This document shows positions 6,875 to 11,410 of a stretch of DNA of 11,410 bases, piece by piece (the first letter of the stretch is position 1; each line of letters opens with the position of its first letter). A program made the translations under genes and the position numbers. Source of the DNA: RECH01 sp964431105 (lineage in GTDB: Bacteria; Cyanobacteriota; Cyanobacteriia; RECH01); the NCBI GenBank assembly GCA_964431105.1, contig CAYSIR010000128.1, forward strand, positions 1 to 11,410. The letters run 5' to 3'. The notes under the pieces are model-generated. The model was not told where the DNA came from, ran no database searches, and was given only the letters and a program-made list of their open reading frames with translations.

Positions 6875-8692
6875 ATGTCAAAGCTTTCTCCTTCAGAACC
6901 TCAAAATCGCGTCAATACTTCTCTCATTGTGTCGATTCCGCAGTCTACCCAGCCAAAGCGCCCCTCCGCACGGTCATGGTTGGGAGAATTGCGGGTGGGT
7001 CAGAAGATTGCGGTTGGATACATGATCGCATTGGGCATTGCGATGGTTGGAATTGCGAGTGGGCTATCCCTGAGTTCTCAATATCGAGAAGCGGCTTTCA
7101 AAACTCGTGAGGATGTTCTAAAAGAGATTGAGGGTTTGCAAAGGCTGCAAACTAGCTTGCTTCAGGCCCGAATCCATCAACAATCATTGATTAGCTTGGC
7201 CGAGATGCCCGATCGCATTGCTGAACGGCAAGAGCTATTTAATCAGCGGGCTAGTGACTTTCAGCGTTCATGGTTTGACGTTCTGAATCGCTATGATCTG
7301 GATGCACCTGAGACGTCTGACTATGAACGAGAGTTGTTTAACCGTGTCGTTCAGCTTCATAATCAGTCGGTTGGGCAATACTTTCGCAAAACGCGATCGC
7401 TGCTTGACACCATGGATGAAACCACCGATGGACAGATGGCTGAGGTTCGGGCCCGGTTTACTGAGTTTGAGCAGAGTAGCTGGGTTGCCGACCTTGAGTT
7501 GTTTTCGCAAACGCTGGATGAACTCATTAGCCAAACGCTGAGCAACGGAGAATCGGCAGAAGCGGCTCTAGCCCAAGCTGAAACGACTAGCACCCACATT
7601 ATTGTAGTGAGTTTTGTGCTGTCGATTGTGGTGGCGATCGCGATGGTCATTTTCACAAGCCGCGCCATTGCCCAGCCTATTCAAACTGTGACGGCGATCG
7701 CCAAACAGTCTGCCGAGGATTCTGACTTTTCCCTTCAGGTTCCCGTCACGAGCCAAGATGAAGTTGGAACCCTGGCCGTTTCAATCAACCACCTCATCCA
7801 AACCGTTGAACAACTGCTGAATGACCTAAAAAATTCAACCGCTCAGCAACTGATCGCCAGCGAAAAAATGGCGAGCCTTGGAGAAATGTTGGCCGGCGTC
7901 GCCCACGAAATTAACAACCCCGTTAATTTCATCTACGGCAACGTTATACACGCGAATAACTATGTGAACGATTTGCTGGATTTAATCCATCTTTACCAAG
8001 CCGAACTCGAACAAACGCCCCAGACGGTTCAGGACAAAGCTGAGGCGATCGATCTAGCCTTCATTGAAGAAGACCTACCGCGGGTGCTGCATTCTATGAA
8101 GGTTGGGGCCGATCGCACCCGTCAAATTGTGCTGAGCCTCCGTAACTTTTCTCGCATGGATGAAACGCGATCGCAGCCTGTCAATCTTCATGAATGCCTC
8201 GACAGTACCCTACTGATTTTGCACAACCGCACCAAAAAAGAGATGACCATTGTGCGGCAGTATGGCGATATTCCTGACGTAGAAGGCTATCCTGGCCCGC
8301 TCTACCAGGTGTTTACGAACCTCCTCAGCAATGCGATCGATGCCCTCAGCGAACAGTCCACCCCGTCTCCCACGATTACGATTTCAACCCAGCGCCAAGG
8401 CGATCGCGTCGGTATCTGCATCGAAGACAATGGCCCCGGCATCCCAGCAGAACATCTCAGCCAAATTTTTGACACTTTTTTCACCACTAAACCCACCGGC
8501 AAAGGCACAGGGCTAGGATTATCAATCTGTCGTCAAATTGTCGAACAAAAGCACCAAGGCGAATTAAGCTGCCAATCAACCCTAGGTAGCGGCACCCTTT
8601 TTCAAATTTGGCTACCGATGCAATTTGCGATCGCCCCCAATACTGCATTGACCAACAGCGATCGCAGCACACTCATTCCACCGCAGAGCTAG
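6875..8692 (+). CDS. Membrane sensor histidine kinase with HAMP domain
   Basis: A 605-residue sensor kinase. A Pro/Ser-rich cytoplasmic N-terminus (1-40) precedes helix 1 (about 45-65). A mostly helical extracytoplasmic sensor region follows (about 67-240, no recognisable ligand-binding motif), then helix 2 (about 241-262) and a HAMP linker (about 263-316). The dimerisation domain carries the phospho-accepting H344 in GVAHEINNPVNFI. The ATPase domain shows the N box (NLLSNAIDAL, 482-491), G1 (DNGPGIP, 518-524), the F box around F532-F536 and G2 (GKGTGLGL, 542-549). All catalytic motifs are intact. There is no receiver or Hpt domain and no response regulator nearby, so the partner is encoded elsewhere. 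The start at 6875 lacks a clear ribosome binding site, but the next Met lies inside helix 1. The gene is divergent from the cyclase, which hints at a shared signal, though that is inference. Confidence 0.93.
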   Translation: MSKLSPSEPQNRVNTSLIVSIPQSTQPKRPSARSWLGELRVGQKIAVGYMIALGIAMVGIASGLSLSSQYREAAFKTREDVLKEIEGLQRLQTSLLQARIHQQSLISLAEMPDRIAERQELFNQRASDFQRSWFDVLNRYDLDAPETSDYERELFNRVVQLHNQSVGQYFRKTRSLLDTMDETTDGQMAEVRARFTEFEQSSWVADLELFSQTLDELISQTLSNGESAEAALAQAETTSTHIIVVSFVLSIVVAIAMVIFTSRAIAQPIQTVTAIAKQSAEDSDFSLQVPVTSQDEVGTLAVSINHLIQTVEQLLNDLKNSTAQQLIASEKMASLGEMLAGVAHEINNPVNFIYGNVIHANNYVNDLLDLIHLYQAELEQTPQTVQDKAEAIDLAFIEEDLPRVLHSMKVGADRTRQIVLSLRNFSRMDETRSQPVNLHECLDSTLLILHNRTKKEMTIVRQYGDIPDVEGYPGPLYQVFTNLLSNAIDALSEQSTPSPTITISTQRQGDRVGICIEDNGPGIPAEHLSQIFDTFFTTKPTGKGTGLGLSICRQIVEQKHQGELSCQSTLGSGTLFQIWLPMQFAIAPNTALTNSDRSTLIPPQS

Positions 8693-8710
8693 CCCCAAAG
8701 CCCGGCTAGC
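8688..8710 (+). terminator. Weak hairpin overlapping the kinase stop codon
   Basis: GCTAGCC (8688-8694, containing the TAG stop) pairs perfectly with GGCTAGC (8704-8710) around a 9-nt loop. No T tract follows, so termination here is only a possibility. Confidence 0.3.
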
Positions 8711-8779
8711 AATACACTAGACATGACAGTGGCCATCTTGCTTAGGACATGAGAACTAACGTCCCTCCCCCTGCCTGAG

Positions 8780-8991
8780 CCATGCATTACGCGACAGTCG
8801 CCAGAGCCTTTGCCCCATCACCACCGCCATCCCTCAACGGTAGTGGTTTCATGTAAGGATTTTGAGTGGTGTCGGCGTTTCCCACACCACCCAAAATCCT
8901 TACCAATAGAGGACGACCCCCTCAACTCTCCAATTCAACTCTCCAATTAACGTAGGCATTGGAGTTTTAGTGACCTCTGCGTAACGGATCG
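8780..8991. mobile_element. Diverged MITE-like element related to the one at 4052-4169
   Basis: The left end CCATGCATTACGCG (8780-8793) matches the terminal repeat of the element at 4052-4169 at 11 of 14 positions. The right end TGCGTAACGGATCG (8978-8991) matches it, inverted, at 12 of 14. Similarity runs inward: AGTCGCCAGAGCCTTTGCC at 8796-8814 resembles the minus strand of about 4133-4151. The element is longer (212 bp) because it contains the palindrome at 8853-8903. A target duplication is not clear: GCCTGAG (8773-8779) and GTCTGGG (8992-8998) agree at 5 of 7. It is probably an old, decayed copy; its boundaries are uncertain. Confidence 0.55.
8853..8903. repeat. Palindromic structured repeat, copy 2
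   Basis: Positions 8853-8872 pair with 8884-8903 over 20 bp with one mismatch (A8865) around an 11-nt loop. The arm is GTAAGGATTTTGAGTGGTGT, against a GTAAGGCGTTTGGGTGGTGT core in copy 1 (3917-3936). The CG-to-AT change in one arm is matched by the complementary change in the other (AAAATCC versus AAACGCC), so pairing is kept. The flanks GGTAGTG...ATG before and CAATAGAGGAC after are shared with copy 1. There is no T tract. Confidence 0.8.
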
Positions 8992-9110
8992 GTCTGGGGA
9001 AGGAACGCTTTAACACTCTAAAACTGGTAGGCGATGATACGGTGGGCGATCGTGAAATTGATTAATCATCCGTCCTCAATACCATCTAAAATGATAAAAC
9101 TCAGGATTTA

Positions 9111-9150
9111 CAGCCACCTAATGCGGCTCCGTGTGAGTATTAGCAGGCTG
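9111..9150 (+). promoter_or_regulatory. Possible leader hairpin upstream of the phosphoribulokinase-family gene
   Basis: CAGCC (9111-9115) pairs with GGCTG (9146-9150) and, inside it, CTAAT (9118-9122) pairs with ATTAG (9139-9143). A symmetrical 2x2 internal loop separates the two stems, and the apical loop is 16 nt. A second GGCTG at 9181-9185 could pair with the same CAGCC instead. The transcription start is unknown, so this may or may not lie in the mRNA. Confidence 0.3.
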
Positions 9151-9240
9151 CCCCCTCATTCGCTGTAGTCTTGGGTATTGGGCTGCCGGGGAACGCATCG
9201 CCATTGACTGTCATAGCGGCGGAATTGAGCATGATTACGT

Positions 9241-9275
9241 TTTCTCCTGCCGCCCCATTCATGAACCAGGAGAAA
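9241..9275 (+). promoter_or_regulatory. Hairpin burying the ribosome binding site of the phosphoribulokinase-family gene
   Basis: TTTCTCCTG (9241-9249) is the exact reverse complement of CAGGAGAAA (9267-9275), with a 17-nt loop. The right arm contains the Shine-Dalgarno sequence AGGAG (9268-9272), and the start codon follows 2 nt after the stem at 9278. If the stem forms in the mRNA it would block ribosome access, so translation could be switched by temperature, a protein or an antisense RNA. Confidence 0.6.
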
Positions 9276-9277
9276 CC

Positions 9278-10258
9278 ATGACGCACCGTCCTATTATTTT
9301 GGGAATTGTCGGCGACAGCGCCGCCGGTAAGACAACCCTAACCCGAGGAATTGCCGATATTATCGGTGAAGACAACGTAACTATTATTTGTACCGACGAC
9401 TACCACCGCTATGATCGCAAACAGCGCGCCGAAAAAGGCATTTCTGCCCTACATCCCGACTGTAATTACCTTGACATTATTCAACAGCACCTCAATCTAC
9501 TCCGCACCGGGCAGTCGATCCTGAAACCCATCTACAACCACCACACCGGAGAGTTTGACCCACCGGAATATATTGAGCCACGCAAATTTGTAATCGTTGA
9601 AGGCTTGCTGGGCTATTCTACCCTTGCCATGCGCGGCAGCTATGATGTGCGTGTTTATCTTGCTCCGCCTGAATCTCTCCGCGAGAACTGGAAAATCAAG
9701 CGAGATACGCGCAAACGTGGCTACAGCGAAGACCAAGTCCGCGACCAATTAAAGAAGCGAGAACCAGACTCAGATGCCTTCATTCGTCCCCAGCGTCAGT
9801 GGGCTGATGTCGTTGTTACTTTCTATCCGCCTGAGAAACCTGAAAATGGCTCTACGCCTCCAGCAGATTCAGACCCCACTAGCGATCTATTGCTGAATGT
9901 GCGGCTAGTGCTGCGGCCCACTATTCCTCACCCGGATTTCAGTCAACTGCTAACGGCTGAAGGCAGTCACCTTGGATCAGCGATTCGCCTGGGGCTTGAT
10001 CGGGATATGGGTAAGCCTGTAGATGTTTTGGAAATTGAAGGGAATGCGACCGTTGAGCAGGTTCATGAACTAGAGCGGATGCTGTGTTCGGAAGTGCCCT
10101 ATTTGGGTCAGTTTTGCAGTGTGGAAGGCAATGAAGATATTGGCAAGCTGGTAGGCACTACGGGCGAAACCCTGCAAAGCTATCCCCTAGCGCTTACACA
10201 ACTGTTGATTACTTACCATATGCTGAAGGCGGCTAATGTGGCAGCGATGTTGCAGTAG
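9278..10258 (+). CDS. Phosphoribulokinase-family kinase lacking the P-loop regulatory cysteine
   Basis: A 326-residue P-loop kinase of the phosphoribulokinase / uridine kinase family, presumably phosphorylating ribulose 5-phosphate or a related substrate in the cytosol. Visible motifs are Walker A GDSAAGKT (12-19), the substrate-site motif CTDDYHRYDRKQR (38-50), KPIYNHHTGEFDPPE (83-97), VIVEGL (105-110), and the lid-region KIKRDTRKRGYS (139-150). The Calvin-cycle enzyme of cyanobacteria has GDSGCGKS, whose Cys forms the thioredoxin-controlled disulfide. Here that position is A16, while the second Cys is kept (C38). The C-terminal Cys are C270 and C280, spaced differently from the usual pair. 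This looks like a second, redox-insensitive paralogue rather than the main prk. The start at 9278 is fixed by AGGAG at 9268-9272, which lies in a hairpin. The gene is monocistronic and convergent with peroxiredoxin Q. Confidence 0.88.
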   Translation: MTHRPIILGIVGDSAAGKTTLTRGIADIIGEDNVTIICTDDYHRYDRKQRAEKGISALHPDCNYLDIIQQHLNLLRTGQSILKPIYNHHTGEFDPPEYIEPRKFVIVEGLLGYSTLAMRGSYDVRVYLAPPESLRENWKIKRDTRKRGYSEDQVRDQLKKREPDSDAFIRPQRQWADVVVTFYPPEKPENGSTPPADSDPTSDLLLNVRLVLRPTIPHPDFSQLLTAEGSHLGSAIRLGLDRDMGKPVDVLEIEGNATVEQVHELERMLCSEVPYLGQFCSVEGNEDIGKLVGTTGETLQSYPLALTQLLITYHMLKAANVAAMLQ

Positions 10259-10264
10259 AGGGCG

Positions 10265-10296
10265 ATCGCCATTTCAAACAATCGCCATTTCAAACA
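10265..10296. repeat. Two tandem copies of a 16-bp unit
   Basis: ATCGCCATTTCAAACA occurs at 10265-10280 and again, exactly, at 10281-10296, just after the phosphoribulokinase-family gene. The first copy starts inside a HIP1 octamer. It is probably a slippage duplication; no terminator is visible in 10259-10411. Confidence 0.85.
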
Positions 10297-10411
10297 ACTG
10301 ATGCCTGTTTCTGGGCGTTGCCCGATCCAACTCATTAGCGGAGTCCCTATGAGATGCCGTCGTCATTCAAATGGCGGCGTTGCTCAAATGAGAAATGAGC
10401 CGATGCCTGGT

Positions 10412-10879
10412 TCAGCCGAGTTCGGCTATGTCCGCGAGTACCTGTTCAGGATGGTCGGCTGGCTTCACTTTGCGGTAAATTTTCTCAATGGTGCCATCTG
10501 TGCCAATGATGAAGGTGTGCCGCATCACACCCATATATTCCTTGCCCATAAATTTCTTTAACCCGTAGCTCTCATAGGCTTTAGCTGTGGCGGCATCGGT
10601 GTCGCAAAGGAGGGGAAAGGGCAGGTCGTATTTTGTGGTGAATTTGGTATGCGATTTGGCATCGTCGGTGCTGATCCCAAGAATGACGACCTCTTGGGAT
10701 TGGTAGTCGGGATAGCGATCGCGAAATCCACAGGCTTCAGTTGTGCAGCCTTTCGTATTGTCACGGGGATAAAAGTACAGTACGACTCGTTTCCCTCGGA
10801 AGTCAGCGAGGTTGACAGTGTTGCCATCGCCGTCTTGCAGGGTAAAATCAGGAGCTGGGTCGCCAGGATTAAGTGCCAT
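10412..10879 (-). CDS. bcp: Peroxiredoxin Q / BCP, thiol peroxidase
   Basis: A 155-residue peroxiredoxin of the BCP/PrxQ group, which reduces hydrogen peroxide and organic hydroperoxides using thioredoxin as electron donor. The start ALNPGDPAPDFTLQDGDG is typical. The peroxidatic C45 sits in YPRDNTKGCTTEACGFRD, and C50, five residues on, is the resolving Cys, giving the intramolecular disulfide of the atypical two-Cys PrxQ type. The ILGIS and catalytic-fold segment, PFPLLCD (with an extra C92) and RHTFIIGTDGTI follow in the usual order. The length is standard and there is no signal peptide or transit sequence. The ATG at 10879 begins the conserved domain; no strong ribosome binding site is seen. 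The gene stands alone on the minus strand, convergent with the phosphoribulokinase-family gene. A thioredoxin is encoded in the same window but 9.4 kb away. Confidence 0.96.
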   Translation of the reverse strand: MALNPGDPAPDFTLQDGDGNTVNLADFRGKRVVLYFYPRDNTKGCTTEACGFRDRYPDYQSQEVVILGISTDDAKSHTKFTTKYDLPFPLLCDTDAATAKAYESYGLKKFMGKEYMGVMRHTFIIGTDGTIEKIYRKVKPADHPEQVLADIAELG

Positions 10880-11300
10880 GAAACATCACGAGTTGAGTGG
10901 ACAATTAGGACAAACAGTAACTGGAGGAGGGGCGATCGCTCTAATGTTGGAGCTAAGGCAGGTGGGACAGGTGCATCAATAACGTTCTCTCTGTTCTGAG
11001 AAACGCAACGGGTCAAAATCCTCTTGCATTCTATAGCCAACCCACTTAGATTGTGAGAGCCGTTTTGCAAGCCTCTCGTCCAGAGCTTATCTACAGTTAC
11101 CAACCGCTGGCGATCGCTGAGGCGAGTCTTCAACCAACCGACCAACTGCCGAAGTGTGGCAGATTTGGGTTATCTTCTCCTGTGTCAGTAACCATTTTGT
11201 TTAGGAAAACCACTCTCTGCATCGGTTACGAAGGTTGGATAGATGAGAACGCCAATGTCTTGATATTGCCCACCACCCTGATGTCGGGTGCATGTCACCT
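10880..11300. other. Gene-free stretch upstream of peroxiredoxin Q
   Basis: The promoter of peroxiredoxin Q must lie here on the minus strand, but I found no convincing -35/-10 pair. Several open frames exist, including one overlapping the gene antisense, but none has a ribosome binding site or a recognisable product. A HIP1 octamer occurs near 10932 and its core again near 11111. Confidence 0.5.
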
Positions 11301-11318
11301 TTTCGCCCTCTCTCTAAA

Positions 11319-11344
11319 TCTCTCTCCCAATGGTGGGAGAGAGA
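11319..11344. repeat. Perfect 11-bp stem palindrome
   Basis: TCTCTCTCCCA (11319-11329) and TGGGAGAGAGA (11334-11344) pair perfectly around ATGG. It belongs with the two repeats that follow as a run of short palindromic repeats at the window edge. Confidence 0.75.
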
Positions 11345-11363
11345 CTTTGACGGTTTTGCTCCC

Positions 11364-11410
11364 CTTCTCCCAATCTTGGAGAAGCTTGTCCTGAGCTTGT
11401 CGAAGGGGGG
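11364..11410. repeat. Palindromic repeat cluster, cut by window end
   Basis: CTTCTCC (11364-11370) pairs with GGAGAAG (11378-11384). It is followed by CTTGTCCTGAGCTTGTCGAAG (starting 11385), a word I recall as a common interspersed repeat in bacterial genomes in the form CCTTCGACAAGCTCAGG. The repeat may continue beyond 11410. Confidence 0.55.

Larger units (their letters stand above)
8693..9277. other. Spacer with a diverged repeat element and a structured leader; no gene
   Basis: This 585-bp spacer separates the kinase from the phosphoribulokinase-family gene. It holds the element at 8780-8991 with its internal palindrome, a 10-bp perfect palindrome TGATTAATCA at 9059-9068 (operator-like, but no regulator can be named), and two leader hairpins at 9111-9150 and 9241-9275. 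No open frame with a ribosome binding site is evident. Confidence 0.6.

Noticed and set aside
10903..10976. Minus-strand frame reading CPTCLSSNI...CPNC, like the zinc ribbon at the start of IS1-type transposases
   Set aside because: It is closed by stops on both sides within about 30 codons and has no start codon. The second Cys pair is spaced too closely for IS1. At best a relic; not supportable.
10878..10982. 34-codon plus-strand frame starting at the ATG that overlaps the peroxiredoxin start
   Set aside because: No ribosome binding site, and it is the antisense of the frame above. No recognisable product.
10558..11145. 195-codon minus-strand open frame
   Set aside because: It overlaps the peroxiredoxin Q gene on the same strand in another frame, and its composition is not protein-like.
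11053..11394. 113-codon plus-strand open frame at the right end
   Set aside because: No ribosome binding site is visible, and its last third is made of the palindromic repeats.
1..11410. Numerous GCGATCGC octamers
   Set aside because: This is the genome-wide HIP1 word of cyanobacteria, useful for placing the organism but not a local feature.
1..11410. CRISPR array, tRNA or rRNA
   Set aside because: No regularly spaced repeats of CRISPR type, no cloverleaf with a T-loop GGTTCRA arm in context, and no rRNA-like stretch was seen by eye.

Overview
The window is chromosomal DNA from a cyanobacterium. The octamer GCGATCGC (HIP1) and its core recur throughout, inside and outside genes. The gene content agrees: a Z-ISO-type carotenoid isomerase, a WCGLC thioredoxin of the cyanobacterial TrxC kind, a CHASE2 nucleotidyl cyclase, PrxQ, and a phosphoribulokinase-family enzyme. 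Intergenic spacing is generous, and several spacers carry palindromic or transposon-like repeats, which suggests a larger-genome (for example filamentous) cyanobacterium. The genus cannot be fixed from the sequence.

Layout, left to right. A small hypothetical protein (106-426, +) converges on a thioredoxin (606-971, -) across a strong bidirectional terminator (484-517). Next on the minus strand come 15-cis-zeta-carotene isomerase (1199-1912), a DUF39 / homocysteine-biosynthesis-type protein (2207-3433) and a small two-helix membrane protein (3460-3678). The last two are 26 bp apart and could be co-transcribed. The spacer 3679-4175 holds a long perfect palindrome (3914-3970) and a 118-bp MITE-like element (4052-4169) with 14-bp terminal inverted repeats and an 8-bp target duplication that runs into the stop codon of the next gene. 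A divergent signalling pair follows: a CHASE2-cyclase-PilZ-like protein (4176-6458, -) and a membrane sensor histidine kinase (6875-8692, +), separated by 416 bp of repeat-containing DNA. The spacer 8693-9277 holds a second, diverged element with similar TTACGC ends (8780-8991) that encloses a second copy of the palindrome, then a structured leader for a phosphoribulokinase-family gene (9278-10258, +). That gene converges on peroxiredoxin Q (10412-10879, -). The last 530 bp contain no convincing gene and end in simple palindromic repeats.

The genes do not form one obvious pathway. Two handle thiol redox chemistry (thioredoxin, peroxiredoxin Q), one is carotenoid synthesis, one probably sulfur or homocysteine metabolism, one carbon metabolism, and the middle is a signalling locus.

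The points most worth a second look are: (1) the MITE with its exact 8-bp duplication at the cyclase stop codon, and its relative beyond the kinase gene; (2) the two-copy palindrome whose arms differ by compensatory changes; (3) a perfect 9-bp stem that buries the ribosome binding site of the phosphoribulokinase-family gene, whose product also lacks the P-loop regulatory cysteine; (4) a cyclase with Glu at the adenine-selecting Lys position and a PilZ-like tail; and (5) a methanogen-type homocysteine-synthesis family member in a cyanobacterium. I found no CRISPR array, tRNA, rRNA or transposase gene.
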